DNA of 64,000 nucleotides from Rhododendron vialii (GCF_030253575.1 NC_080560.1:41711001-41775000); one strand, 5' to 3'. Shown: positions 32,109 to 46,013, counted from the first letter of the stretch. Numbers and translations: made by a program. Notes: generated from the sequence alone by a model not told the origin.

Positions 32109-32480
32109 TTACTCGTTCGATCCATCGTCGCCGCCGAAAATGGAGACCCGGCTGTAGAGGAGAAAGAGGATCAGAGCTAGAAACAGGGCAACTCCGACGG
32201 GCGACCCGCTGACACGGTGGATGGAGTCGGGTTCGCCGGTGGAGAAGAGGCCGGAGAAGGCGGAGCCGGCGTCGGAGGAGAGGAATACGATGGCGAGGAG
32301 GAGGCCGATGGGGAGTAGCAGCAGGCCCACCGGGCTTAAGAGCTCGGCAATGAAGTCGGTCAGGACTTGCCCCAGGTCGTCGCCCATCACGACCGAGATA
32401 ACCACCACCGCCACCACCACCACGGCGAATATGGCGGCGTGCGGTGCTCCTCCTCCTTCTCCTCGGCGGTCTTCTATCAT
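32109..32480 (-). CDS. Small three-span membrane protein, 123 aa, unknown function
   Basis: Intronless. The start is set at MIEDRRGEGGGAPHAAIFAV because upstream codons in the same frame (to 32636) are low-complexity and leader-like, and the ATG context aaaATGA follows an A-rich leader. Hydrophobic segments lie at about 15-33 (AAIFAVVVVAVVVISVVMG), 49-67 (SPVGLLLLPIGLLLAIVFL) and 94-110 (PVGVALFLALILFLLYS). The loop between spans 2 and 3 has a hydrophilic motif, STGEPDSIHRVSGSPVG, and the C-terminus is acidic (GGDDGSNE). It looks like a small conserved plant transmembrane protein of unknown function; I do not recognise a named family. No signal peptide precedes span 1, so span 1 may act as a signal anchor. 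Confidence 0.72.
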   Translation of the reverse strand: MIEDRRGEGGGAPHAAIFAVVVVAVVVISVVMGDDLGQVLTDFIAELLSPVGLLLLPIGLLLAIVFLSSDAGSAFSGLFSTGEPDSIHRVSGSPVGVALFLALILFLLYSRVSIFGGDDGSNE

Positions 32481-32728
32481 TTTTGGTTTTCGGTGAATGT
32501 GGTTTGTGGGTATTTCTGAGTTTTGTTGGTTTTTTTTGGAGTACTTCTCTTTAGGTAATTGGTATAAAAGGAGGAAATGGGGGGTTTGGTCTTTGATAAA
32601 GTTTAACTTGGGACGCGTTTGTGTGGAAAGCATCATTTCAAACCCATCAAAAGAAGAAAGAATACATATGCATGGACTATGGTAATACAGGTAGATTGAG
32701 CGCCGTAAAACTCATTAACGGTTTTTCC

Positions 32729-34510
32729 GTGAATAAGTTTTTCTATCTAAATATATGCATGTATTGTACATTGAGTAATTATTTAACGCACTCGGCATAT
32801 TAGGTGTCATTTCCACGCGATACTTTCAATTTCAACGAACCATGTAGCTACAAATTTTGGATTGTAAGTAGATAAAGAATTACGTATATACATAATGCAT
32901 GTTGTAGTAATTTAGTGGCCGAGAATATTACGTAAGCTATGTCACATGATACTTTTATAGCGCCAAATAAGTAGTTAGGAACAAGCAATGAAATTTTGGT
33001 GCTCCAAAAATTGAAAAACTTGTGAACCAGATCTTGTGATCTGTTTAAGAAATATTGTAGGTGAACAAAGTCAAAGTCAAGCGGAGGTGGGATTAAAAAC
33101 TTAAAATTAACTTAATTTTCTTGAGACAATGCATGTGGGCAAATTATTCAATACTCTCGGAGAATGGTGCTCCTTCTCACATAAATTGCCGAACCCACAC
33201 ACTGTTTTTGTGGCGATCACTGTTTTATGTGAGAGGAAGCACTGTGCTCCAGAAGGACTGAATAATGACTCATGTATGTGTGCTTTCCGACGCTCCGGAA
33301 GCATGGTAATGTTGTGTAACCACTTCATGATCAAAACACGGCACAATTTATATCCTCAATAATTGTACGTTCAGTTTTTGAAAAAAGGCCGTAGAACCCA
33401 CAAATAGTATGTGTCAGTTCCACAACAAGACCTCCATTGCTTGAGAGAAGCCAAATTAATGCAACTAGACCTCTTTTGTTGTCCACTTCATCAAAATCAA
33501 AACAATGATCAGAATCTTTCAATTTTTTTTTCCTAACTTACTGAGAATATCGACCATGCCGGAAATTACGTTGATCAGCTCCCGTTAGATATGATATAAA
33601 AATGCATTAATCTTCACATGATTGGGTCAAATGGATTACAATCTAGTGTTAAACATTTTTTTTACGAGCTTAATGCATTTCGAAATCATATCAAACCGTT
33701 TCCGATCAATGTTACTTTCGACGTGATCAATATTCTTGATGAGCTCTAAAAAGTAAACAGTTTCGATAATCGTTATGGAACCAAAAAGAGCCCACAAATT
33801 ACCCACTAGACCGAAGGGGAGGAGACTCGACGAAAGCTTCCTCCTGTAATTGGTGGGTTGTTTCCTTGAAGTTGTAGGAGTAGGAGGTAGTGGGACCCCC
33901 CTTTTTTAGCTTTGAAGTTACAAGTGGGGTCCACTCTATGCACTGCATTACACAAGAGATTACAACTAGTAATTTCTATTGTGGCGCGTTTGGGAAGACT
34001 CCAAGTCATTTCAATCGGTTGTGGCAATCAATTTCTTTCCATTTTCTTCGATTCGATGGTAATTTTCCTCCAAACTATGCTTTCTTTCTCTCTCCACATG
34101 ACCAAACTCAGAAAAAATAAAAATGAGAATTCAGTCTTCCATCCCGGAAAAGAAGCGAAGAAACAAATTTAAGCCGGATGTCTAGGAATTTGGTATGAAA
34201 CTCGTCAATTCATTCCAAAATTTGGAACATTAATTGGCAAAAAAGACAATTTAGGGCGTTCGAATTAGATTACGTAGACCTTAGCTAATTACTGAAAACC
34301 AATTTCACCTCTCGTTCGTGAGAACCCTGACTAATATATCCATGGCCCTTTTTATTGGATTGCATCGACTTTAAACTAAAACTAACTCTCTCTCTCTCTG
34401 TCTCTCTGAACAGAGTATTAGCATTGTTAGGTCAAGTTTAGTTCCATTATGGTAATTAATTCTTGATCCACTTTGGTATGCGACCACTTGCTAACATCCT
34501 ATATCTGTTG
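32729..34510. repeat. 1.7-kb tandem segmental duplication, copy 1
   Basis: Begins gtgaataagtttttctatct and ends in gcgaccacttgctaacatcc then tatatc; copy 2 (34515-36226) repeats the whole block in the same order with scattered substitutions and small indels. It contains an internal hairpin (about 33129-33285) and a segment with purine-rich tracts. Open frames inside are short and not conserved in frame between the copies, so I do not call a gene. Confidence 0.93.
33129..33285. repeat. Hairpin inside the tandem duplication (second copy at about 34909-35062)
   Basis: The arms pair as gtgctccttctcacataaa with tttatgtgagaggaagcac, extending outward to gcaaattattcaata and gaataatgactcatg-type matches. 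Both tandem copies carry it, so it was inserted or formed before the duplication. Confidence 0.75.
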
Positions 34511-34514
34511 GTAT

Positions 34515-36226
34515 GTGAATAAGTTTTTCTATCTAAATATATGCATATATTGTACATTGAGTAATTATTTAACGCACCCGGCATATTAGGTGTCATTTCC
34601 ACGCCACGATACTTTTAATTTCAACGAACCATGTAGCTATAAATTTTGGATCGTAGGTAGATAAAGAATTATAAACATAATGCATGTTGCAGTAATTTAG
34701 TGGTCGAGAATACTACGTAAGCTATGTCACATGACACTTTCATAGCGCCAAAGTAGTTAGGAACAAACAATGAAATTTTGGTGCTCCAAAAATTGAAAAA
34801 CATGTGAACCGGATCTTGTCTGTTTAAGAAATATTGTAGGTGAACAAAGTCAAAGTCAAGAGGAGGTGGGATTAAAAACGTAAAATTAACTTAATTTTCT
34901 TGAGACAATGCATGTGGGCTAATTATTCAATACTCCCGGAGCGTGGTGCTCCCTTTCACATAAAATGCTGGATCCACATACTATTTTTGTAGGAGTCACT
35001 ATTTTCTGTAAGAAGAAACACTGTACTCCGGAAATATTGAATAACTCATGCATGTGTGCTTTCCGATGCTCCGGAAACGTGGTAATGTTGTGTAACCACT
35101 TCGTCAAAACACGGCACAATTTATATCCTCAATAATTGTACGTCCAGTTTTTGAAAATAGTATGTGTCAGGTCCACAACAAGACCTCCATTGTTTAATAG
35201 AAGCCAAATTAATGCAACTAGACCTCTTTTGTTGCCCACTTCATCGAAATCAAAACAACGATTTATAGTTTGCTGAGAATATTGATCATGTCGAAAATCA
35301 CGTTAATCAGCTACCATTTGATATGATATAAAAATGGATTAATCTTTACATAATTGGGTCAAATTGATTACAATCTAGTGTTACATATTTTTTTTACAAG
35401 CTTAATGCATTTCGAAATCATATCAAATCGTTTCCGATCAATATTATTTTCGACGAGGTCAATGTTCTTGGCGAGCTCTAAAAAGTGAACAGTTTTGAGA
35501 TAATCGTTATGGAACCAAAAAGAGCCCACAAATTACCCAAATTGGACTGGACCAGAGGGGAGGAGGCTCGACGAAAGCTTCCCCCCTGTAATTGGTGGGT
35601 TGTTTCCTTGAAGTTGCAGGAGTAACCTCTCTTTTTTTCAGCTTTTGAAGTTACAAGTGGGGTCCACTCGCTGCACTGCCTTACAAGAGATTACTGGTAC
35701 TAGTAATTTCTATTGTGGCGCGTTTGGGAAGGCTCCAAGTCATTTCTATCGGTTGTGGCAATCAATTTCTTTCCATTTTCTTACACTTGATGGTAATTTT
35801 CCTCCAAACTATGCTTTCTTTCTCTCTCCACGTGACCGAACTGAGAAAAAATAATGAGAATTCAGTCTTCCATCCCAGAAAAGAAACGAAGAAATAAATT
35901 TAAGCCGGTTGTCTAGGAATTTGACATGAAATTACTCATCAATTCATTCCAAAATTTGGAACATTAATTAGCAAAAAAGGCAACTTAGGGTGTTCGAATT
36001 AGATTACGTAGACCTCGGCTAATTACTGAAAACCAATTTCACCTCTCGTTCGTGAGAACCCTGACTAATATCTCCATGACCCCTTTTATTGGATTGCATC
36101 GATATCTCTCTCTCTCTCTCTCTGAAGAGAGTATTAGCATTGTTAGGTCAAGTTTAGTTCCATTATGGTAATTAATTCTTGATCCACTTTGGTATGCGAC
36201 CACTTGCTAACATCCTATATCGGTTG
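34515..36226. repeat. 1.7-kb tandem segmental duplication, copy 2
   Basis: Direct repeat of 32729-34510. It shares landmarks such as tgtgtaaccacttc, aaccaaaaagagcccacaaa and ctctcgttcgtgagaaccct. It is about 70 bp shorter owing to several small deletions, for instance near 35160 and 35270. Confidence 0.93.
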
Positions 36227-38000
36227 ATTAATTTTAAAAGGTGAGTAACATTCTAAGGTTAAGTTGTGTTAGCCTTCAATAATTATATAACGTTCTATAC
36301 AATACTACTTCTTTTTTACTGTTTAGAAACAATGACCCTACAAAGTAAGAATTTGATACGCAAATCAAGTGTACAAAACGGATTGAAACTTAGCGTGGTA
36401 TGTGTCACGTTCAAGAATCAATACAGACTATGTATTTCAGTTTTCAGCGAAAATCCGTAGTTCTTTTTCTTTTGCATGTAGGAAAACTGCTAGAGAGAAG
36501 AGGGATAATTACTGCCAGTGATAAATCCGTAGAGCTTTCATAATAGTAAAAAGATTGTTCCCCCTTCTCATCATGCATGGGACATAACAAGGGGTCCAGC
36601 AAGATCAAAATGATAGTGTGGCTGATGCAAAGGAAAAAGTTATATAGCTTTTAGTCAACAAAGCCCATTGAGGGCATTTTTGACTTTTAGATTTAAAGGC
36701 ATGTGGGAGGCCACAAAGCAAGAAGACAAGGCTGGGAGATCTCAATGCAAAAACAAAGGGGGGACAACCAGCCCTTTATTTGACGAACCTTGCTTCCCCC
36801 ATCAGATGATTACAGGACTCAGGTCCTCTTTGATATAATAACTTATTAACGTCTCCTACGTGAATAAGTTATTCACGGAGGCGTGCAATCTCACCATTCT
36901 ATTTCAGTAATTAATAATTAAGATATGTTTTTAAATTTTAACCGGTAATAGTTTGTTTTTAATCCGAATCGTCCAAAACATTTTTGGACGCGTGAGATTG
37001 AACTCCGTAAAACTTATTCACTGCTCCTCCGTGAATATGTTATTCTCGTCCTCTTTTCCATTTATATATTAAACCTAAGAAGAGAAATGGAGGACTATTA
37101 ATATCTCAAGGTCAACCTTTTGCTCGTTTATTTATTTCTTTGTTTAGGTTTGGATATTTCTCATTGCAAATTCCAAAATTCAAAACATGACATAAAATGT
37201 TGGTAGTGAAAAAGAGTGTTTCTATACTTTTCTGGAAAAAATTCGAGCTTCCAAGGGAATAACCTTGTGTCCCGAAAGCCTTTAAAATTTTATTTTCTTA
37301 AGAGAGTGCCAATGGAATTAGTTTTAGAAGGATATAGTATCTAGGGACAAGATAGAAGACAAATGGTAGATAGGATGAGTGATACACTGGTTGTTAAGGT
37401 GCTATATAGAACGGGAGACAAAACATTCTTTGTTTCTTTTGTATTAGTACGGGTGGATAAGAGTGGACGAATGATGAATTTAAAGGGAAAAATGAGTTCA
37501 TTTAGGTGTTGGTTGTGTTCATCTCCAACAACTACGAGTGTAGGCTCAGGTTTGTTGTGTGAGAGGGGGGTGAAAAGTGGATCGAGGCCCAGTTGTGCAA
37601 TGCTAAGTCAGTATCGACTAATGCAAAGGTTTATTCATCGTTCTCTAGTTAATTAGGGGCTAATTAAAATCGGGACAGAGGTTCGTATGAATTGGTCCAA
37701 GATAGAAATTGATAGCGGAGTCGAATCCCATACCAAAAGTTTTCTGGAATCCCTAAAATTGTCACGTAACTATGAGGATCTGGTACAAGGATTTCTTCTT
37801 CTTCTTCGTTTTTACATGCATTAATGGTGAGAGGACCATTGGATCCCACAAAACATGCAGTTGGTCAATACATAACATCTCTTCAGTACCCACAGCTATG
37901 ATCTAACTTACTACTATTCCCAAGGGCGGAACCAGAAGTTAATTCTTCCCTGGGTTGACTTAAATCATATATATATATCAATTATATTTTTAGCCATATT
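36227..38000. other. Intergenic DNA with a short fold-back remnant
   Basis: About 36838-37047 has inverted matches (cgtgaataagttattcacgg; acgcgtgagattgaactccg against cggaggcgtgcaatctcacc), an old MITE-like structure. The frame 37363-37656 shows no known domain. No gene is supported. Confidence 0.45.
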
Positions 38001-38001
38001 T

Positions 38002-38455
38002 TTATGAGAGTTCTAGAGACAAAATTTAATTATAAGAGCTCTAGAGACAAAATTTAATTATAACCATTTACTTATATGATCAGAATAACAATATCTTCGT
38101 ACTGGTTCAAACAAATTGAAAATTTGAGCACTTGATTTTGTAAAACTGTTATATATTAAAAAAATATAGTTACAAAATTAAGTGTTCTAATTTTCAATCC
38201 GTTTGAACCGGTGTGAAGATATTGTTTTGTTGATCATATTATTCTAAATGACCATAATTAAATTTTGTCTCTAAAGCTTTCATAATTAAGTTTCTGCTCT
38301 ATAGGGTCCCAAGTAAAGAGCAGAAACTTAATTATGAGAGCCCTAGAGACAAAATTTAATTATGACCCTTGAGAATAATATGATCAGAATAATATAATCT
38401 TCGTATTGGTTCAAACGAATTAAAAATTGGAGAACTTAATTTTTTAATTATATTA
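38002..38455. repeat. Long inverted repeat related to the Mutator-type element core
   Basis: The arms carry agagacaaaatttaattata in one sense and taattaaattttgtctctaa in the other, and paired ttcaatccgtttgaacc/ggttcaaacaaattgaaa words. The same words occur inside 29498-30512 (caatccgtttgaa; cataattaaattttgactct). It is probably another, more degenerate, fold-back element sharing ancestry with that core. Confidence 0.6.
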
Positions 38456-40508
38456 TACGAAACTCACCTATCTATCACTGTTATCAAACAAGGCCTAGAT
38501 AATCATAGAATTCGCTAAAAAATCATCCTCCATTTTGATAGAAAGATCAATGTTCACATGCTTCATAACTAAACACGCTCTTTCTATAAAAAAAAAATGG
38601 GTTGGACTAATAATTTTGGACCGAAATTTACATATAGTAATAATTTATTTTTTGGGGGTTTTTTGAAGGTCCACCTGGGCTATAGCCCAAGGCAGCCCTT
38701 CACTGGTTCCGCCCCATTTAGACCCACCCTCAGTCAGTGAGACAGTTTTGCACCTAAAATAAGGAACATAATGGAGTAGTCTTTAATAGCTGCCACAAGT
38801 TCAACTACTGCAAACATTGACATTGAAACAGTAAGGTAAAACATCACTCTTGGAACTACCCCACCTGCACTCGAAAAATTAGAGGAGGACTGTAATGCCC
38901 GAGATGCGCGTAAACTGACCTGGTCGGATAACGAATCAAAAAAAAAAAAAAAAAACTCGGTCACCCTGCGTTACCCAAAAGAAAGGGTAAAACATCACAC
39001 CAAAATATAAAGGGCAAGCTATTGTTTGTTTGTTTTTTTTATATCTTTAATGGTCTTCTTTGGATCCAATAATCTGCTCCAGAGGCAATATATAATTGCA
39101 ATTTACTAGTATTATTTTGTTTGGCTAATCTAGAAACCTAGCTAATTAAGCTGCTCCTATATATGGCAGTTTAGTTATTGAACATGGTGAAAAGCTAGAA
39201 GCCCGTGTAGATGAAGACAATGTACGTGGTTGCGTTGTCCTTGTCATTTTGGTTGATCTGGTTTGGTTGTCTAAGTCTCGATGACGAATACTAACAAAAA
39301 CAAAGGCCACCTATACATATCATGTGTCCTAAACCATCTTTGGTTCTCCGGCGAGGGCGTCCAGGACGTAGCCAATATAGTTTTTTAGTACTTGTACTCT
39401 TTTCATCTCACATATATGATATATATATCATGTAATTAGTTACCGAGCCTGACCTTTTCGGATAGCCGCAATCGGAGGAGGAATGGATGCCAAAACAAAA
39501 GGGCACAGGGAGAATTTAGTCCAAAATTATGGAGATGGGGTCAATTATGATGCCATAATAAAAAAAGCTAGGCAGCAAATCTAGCAAGAGAGAAGAAAGC
39601 TTCCCAAAAGGAGCTGAGATACGGACAATGATTTAACTTCTTCTCTCTTTTTTTGAACTTGAAAAATTTATATCAAAGCTATCAGGAACTTACAAGGATT
39701 CCAACAAAACACAATGAAAAAAGCCTAGATATCCAATCTAATCCACCACACCAGGTACAACTATGGAACAAATGAGCATGGGAAAAACGACGTCTTACAA
39801 CCTAGATGCAAGTCACATGCTCCATTAACGCATATACTTCTAAGAAATTGAAATTTTTAAGCAGACCGAAAAACTCAAAATATCACGTAGGGACGTAAGA
39901 GGGGCTAGAGCAATGGACACAATCAAAGAATGACTAGTCTAATTTAGGATTTGCACAATATTTCTTTTTCAAAATAGTTTCCTGCCTTCCATAGGAAAAA
40001 AGAAAAGAAAAAAAGAGGTATCCTGCCCTAGACAACAAAAAAAAAAAAAGAAGAAAAATTGTCTAAATTAGTCTGTGAACAAGAGTTATTCTATGTCTAT
40101 GACAACCTCTATACCGGGTAAAATTTTCCGATTGATAAAGAACAACATGAAAGAGCACGGATATTTCTTCGTGTCGCCGTGTCACTTTCATGGGATACTA
40201 AGACATGTACACCACCCGATATCGCGAATCCGTGTGACATACATTGTAGTGAGGAAACAGAGAGTCAATGACCTTCGCATGACTTCTCAATATTAGTCTA
40301 TAAATTGAAAGAAAATAAGAACCTTAGATATGTATTAAATTGAAGTTATTGAAACACAATAAGAGAAGACAACTGATAAAAAAATATCCACAAAGTCAAA
40401 CAGATTCCGAACATGGCCTGATCTGTTTGTATCATGAGTTTGATCCTCACACAGTTATCATAGCAAGAAAATCAATAAATCTAATCATTTATAAGAAAGA
40501 AACACAAC
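38456..40508. other. Intergenic DNA with SINE tails
   Basis: 38895-38956 contains a SINE-like 3' end, gatgcgcgtaaactgacctg then gtcggataacg and an A-run. 39650-39700 reads like an old retroelement end. No gene is supported. Confidence 0.4.
38895..38956 (+). mobile_element. SINE 3'-end remnant with A-tail
   Basis: gatgcgcgtaaactgacctg followed by gtcggataacgaatc and about 18 A. Same layout as the tails at 13660, 40509, 41335 (inverted) and 45080. Confidence 0.4.
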
Positions 40509-40560
40509 TTGAGGTGCGCGTTAGCTGACCCGGAACACCATGCGTTACCACAAAGAAGAG
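40509..40560 (+). mobile_element. SINE 3'-end remnant at the 3' side of the STIG1-like gene
   Basis: cttgaggtgcgcgttagctg followed by acccggaacaccatgcgtta. It matches the other SINE-type tails in this window and lies within the likely 3' UTR region of the STIG1-like gene (opposite strand). Confidence 0.4.
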
Positions 40561-40642
40561 AGACCAACACAGAGGGGCAATAATGAAACAATAAAAAAAC
40601 ACAAGTCTGTCCAAATTGTAAAAATTCAATATGTAAATCCAA

Positions 40643-41074
40643 TCAGCCACCATAATCACACATTGCAAAGGAGCATTTTGTTTCTCCAGGACACTCCTCA
40701 AAACAAGAACCACAGTGGTAACGATCATTTTGAACATCCACACAATTTCCATCGCAACACGCCCGCCCGTAACCACAAGCGCGCCCGCAAGCACCACAAT
40801 GACTCGAATCGCTCATTGTGTCCTTGCAGAATTTTCGAAAGCAACAAGTCGTACCTCCCCACGGGTTCTTCTCGCGGTCCAAGCACACAGACGGATCCCG
40901 ATCGCACCACATGACTCTCTGCCTTCCGCGGTAGAAGTTCAAGTGCGCTGAAGGGCGAGAACCCTGCCTACCGTTTTGAAAACCATGAGAAGTGCCTAAT
41001 AGGAGAAGGACAACAAAGGGCACGAACTGATTCGAAAGAGCGACATTTCCGGGATTGAGAGATGCACACAGCAT
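40643..41074 (-). CDS. STIG1/GRIM REAPER-like secreted cysteine-rich protein, 143 aa
   Basis: STIG1-family proteins are small secreted apoplastic peptides; known members act in stigma exudate and pollen-tube growth (STIG1) or in reactive-oxygen-triggered cell death signalling (GRI). Seen: a signal-peptide-like N-terminus, ALSNQFVPFVVLLLLGTSHG, then a variable Arg-rich stretch, then the STIG1 cysteine array: WCDRDPSVCLD, GGTTCCFRKFCKDTMSDSSH, CGACGRACGYGRACCDGNCV, DVQNDRYHCGSCFEECPGET and CSFAMCDYGG. The repeated HCG.C...C and CC.G.CVD motifs are diagnostic. The start is set at ATG 41072-41074 (MLCASLNPGN) because it places the hydrophobic core suitably; an upstream in-frame ATG at 41137 would give 164 aa with an extended, less typical leader. 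No intron. Confidence 0.85.
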   Translation of the reverse strand: MLCASLNPGNVALSNQFVPFVVLLLLGTSHGFQNGRQGSRPSAHLNFYRGRQRVMWCDRDPSVCLDREKNPWGGTTCCFRKFCKDTMSDSSHCGACGRACGYGRACCDGNCVDVQNDRYHCGSCFEECPGETKCSFAMCDYGG

Positions 41075-41334
41075 GGAAATTTGAAGTTTTGCGGAGCAAA
41101 TTTGACATGGGTGATTGGCGATTGAGTTGAATAACAAGGATTTCTGCTTAGATAGAGAAAGCTTGAAACTGAACCCATGTTTTGTTTATCACGTTGGTTA
41201 CATCAGCTGTGTGAACTTTAGTCAAATATGTAACATTTCAAAACACTTTCTTACGTAGAGGATCAACCTAACATGTTTCAAATTATTCATGAGCATGCAT
41301 GAAGTGGATGGGGATATATAATTATAGCATGTTC

Positions 41335-41395
41335 TTTTTTTTGGTTGATAACCGGATGTTCGGGCCAGTTTGGGCGCACCTCGACTAATAACCGA
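41335..41395 (-). mobile_element. SINE 3'-end remnant (Au-like), minus strand
   Basis: On the minus strand: attagtcgaggtgcgcccaa, then actggcccgaacatccggtt, then atcaacc and an A-run. Closely parallels the plus-strand tail at 13700-13750. Confidence 0.5.
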
Positions 41396-41448
41396 GACAT
41401 TCCATTCCAAGTCCATTCTAGTATATATCGATTCCATTCCAATCCAAA

Positions 41449-41562
<114 letters not shown>

Positions 41563-42084
41563 GTGAAATGGGCTTCCCTTCTGAGCCCGATTCAAGGGTC
41601 TTATCTGTCTAATGGGCCTAGACCAAATGAACTTGGCCCAAAGAACATGGACTGGGATCACAATTTTGAAGCTTGGGAATTAAGAGCCCGTTAGTCGTTT
41701 CTTTTTTCTTTTGTCTTTTTTACATTATGATTAGATTCGCATAAAATTTTATAGATTAATCGTCCGTCTTGAGAATATAAATTTAAAAAATATATATACG
41801 ATCTAAATTACGAAATTAACTAAGAACATTATAACAAAATGATTCAAAAAAAAATATCCGAGTCCCAATGTCCTTATCCAGCTTCAATCTATATTTTAAT
41901 TTATCTGATTTTCCTTCTTTGAGATGAATAATAAATTTCAAACATTTTGACCAAACTTTCAACACGTCCAAAGAAATTGCTGGAGCAAATATCATTTCGA
42001 TCTAGCACCAACACGCCTGATATTAAGAAAAGAGCTCTTGCAGAACGGTTGGTTAGAGATCTCTCGTAAAAACACTAGTCCTGT

Positions 42085-42535
42085 TGAGTGTAAATTCTGT
42101 CCGGATGAGTCGGAAAAGAGGGGTTTTCCACCACCCCGTGGGGCCCTTTTGCTCTTTTTTTGAGTAATCCAAACCGTGCATCTTGTAGGACCTGTATAAT
42201 ACTGTATCCATTCAAAAAATTAGCTTGTCCGAACATCGACAGGTATGTCAAAAGTTAAGTTTTTAGACGAAAAAATGAACGATTGTGGACAATTTAACTT
42301 AAAAAACAGTTGATAGATCCAGGCCGTCCATTTTTTTTATCTAGAAATCAACTTTTGACATACCTATCAATGTCCAAACAAGCTGATTTTTTTGCATAGA
42401 TATATTATTTTACAGGCCCTACAAAATGCATGGTTTGGATTACCCAAAAAAAAGCACGAAAGGGGCCCATAGGGGGGTGCTGGCGGAAAACGAAAAACCC
42501 CCTCCGTCTGGCTCATCTGGACAGAATTTAATCTC
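42085..42535. mobile_element. MITE-like element with long inverted arms
   Basis: The ends gagtgtaaattctgtccgga and tctggacagaatttaatctc are inverted. Arms also pair farther in: gggcccttttgctc with gcacgaaaggggccc, gagtaatccaaaccgtgcat with atgcatggtttggattaccc, aggtatgtcaaaagttaagt with tcaacttttgacataccta. About 450 bp, no coding potential, no second copy in the window. Confidence 0.75.
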
Positions 42536-43377
42536 CAGTTAATAATGAGATTATTTTCATCTTTCTGAGAGTCCCACACAGATGAATGAAAATATCCAAA
42601 TTTCTTGTGCCACATATAGTCCAGAAATTTGAAAACTGATAAAATTGTAGAAAGTACAAACCTCTTTTTTTTTCTTCGGTACTTGGGATTTTGGAAGGTA
42701 CAAATCTTTAACATCAGTGTGGAAATAAATTGTATCTTGCGAGAACTTTCCTTCGTAAAGAATACAAATATAGAGTACAATAATTGACTTAACAGAAAAT
42801 AAGATTCCAGGACAAACATATGAGCATACAAATCTGTGATCCCAGAAAGACCTTTGCAACCATTTGACATTGACCCCTTTGTCTGGGAAATTAAAAAAGT
42901 ATATACTAATATAGATCAAAGTTGAAAAAAATTCATAAAAGAAGAAAAACAAGTCGAATTTCGCCGTCTTATATGGAACTTTCATCAACTTTGGTCTATG
43001 CTTGAATACCTTTCTAATTCCTCTCGTCAAGACGAAAAATTTGATGTAAAATTCGACATGAATCATGTGAAGATTAAGGGAAAACAACCAAGAAGATCGT
43101 GTGCCAAAAAGCCCCTGAAAAGTTACGCCAAACTCAATAGTACGATGGCAATGCATTTCAGAGAGTGGGGACTTTAGGCCTTCAGGCACGCTCGTGAACG
43201 TACATAACCTGCAAATTGTTTTCCTAGCTTTTATGCCTAGATATTGTCTCACTCATCAGATTATAAGTTTCAAACTTTCACTCGTGATTCTCTGAGGTCC
43301 CATAAAATGAAGGGTCAATTGGGCTTAAAATCTTGTGCCAGTGGCAGACAAAAACTAGAATCCATCCCATCTGTACG

Positions 43378-43610
43378 ATTTTTTTTTCAGTGCTGGGCGG
43401 GTACCACGTGGTACTCGCTTAGCGCATCCGAGCCGTCCATCGTATTTTTGAACGGCTCGGACTTGGAGAGAGAAAAAAGAGAGAGAAAGTATTGGGGTGA
43501 GAGGAGAGAGAGAGTTTCAATCCGAGCCGTCCAAAAAGTGTATTGGACGGTCCGAGTGTGCCGAGCTGGTGCCACGTGGGATATATCCACCCGGCACCGA
43601 AAAATTTCTC
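43378..43610. mobile_element. MITE-like inverted repeat with G-boxes, family B copy 2
   Basis: The ends cagtgctgggcgggtaccac and the inverted gccacgtgggatatatccac then ccggcaccg pair. Internal arms gcatccgagccgtccatcg and ggacggtccgagtgtgcc also pair, and gaacggctcggacttgga is inverted by tccgagccgtccaaa. It carries ccacgtgg, a palindromic G-box core. Related to 20729-20978. Confidence 0.75.
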
Positions 43611-45523
<1,913 letters not shown>

Positions 45524-46013
45524 TTCGAGAGTTCCTTTTAAGACGACATGCAACTATTACACATTTTCAGATACTGATTTGTAACATTGTATCTTTAAGA
45601 CGACATGCAACAATTTCACATTTTCAGATACTGATTTGTAACATTGTATCTTTAGCTCCGTTTATGAAAGTATTCACAATGATTTCCAAGGAATGAACTC
45701 AGGAAACTAATGAGTTTTATGTCTCGATTTCCAAAGCGGACATGCATTTCAAGACATCTCAAATTGAAAACCATAAGACAAATAAAGTGTGAAGGTTTCG
45801 AGAGTTCTTTTTAAGATGACATGCAACTACTACACATTTTCAGATACTGATTTGTACCATTGTATCTTTAGCTCCGTTTCTGAAAGCATTCACAATGATT
45901 TCCAAGGGACGAACTCAGGAAACCAATGAGTTTTATGTCTCGATTTTCAAAGCAGACATGCATTTGGAGACATCTCAAATTGAAAACCATAAGACAAATA
46001 AAGTGTGAAGGAC
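45524..46013. repeat. Nested tandem duplication upstream of the LIN-like gene
   Basis: Two head-to-tail units start at 45524 and 45797 (both ttcgagagttc). The first unit also has an internal partial duplication of about 58 bp (acgacatgcaac...cattttcagatactgatttg to ttgtatcttt), so unit 1 is about 273 bp and unit 2 about 217 bp. The left edge (tactccctatatcccgcaat then ataagtctctttcgag) resembles Stowaway-type MITE ends. Confidence 0.85.

Noticed and set aside
32221..32496. Arg/Thr-rich plus-strand frame over the small membrane protein gene
   Set aside because: It is the antisense shadow of a GC-rich coding exon.
42367..43252. Two long overlapping minus-strand frames
   Set aside because: They are AT-rich, partly overlap the 42085-42535 fold-back element, and show no domain or splice structure.
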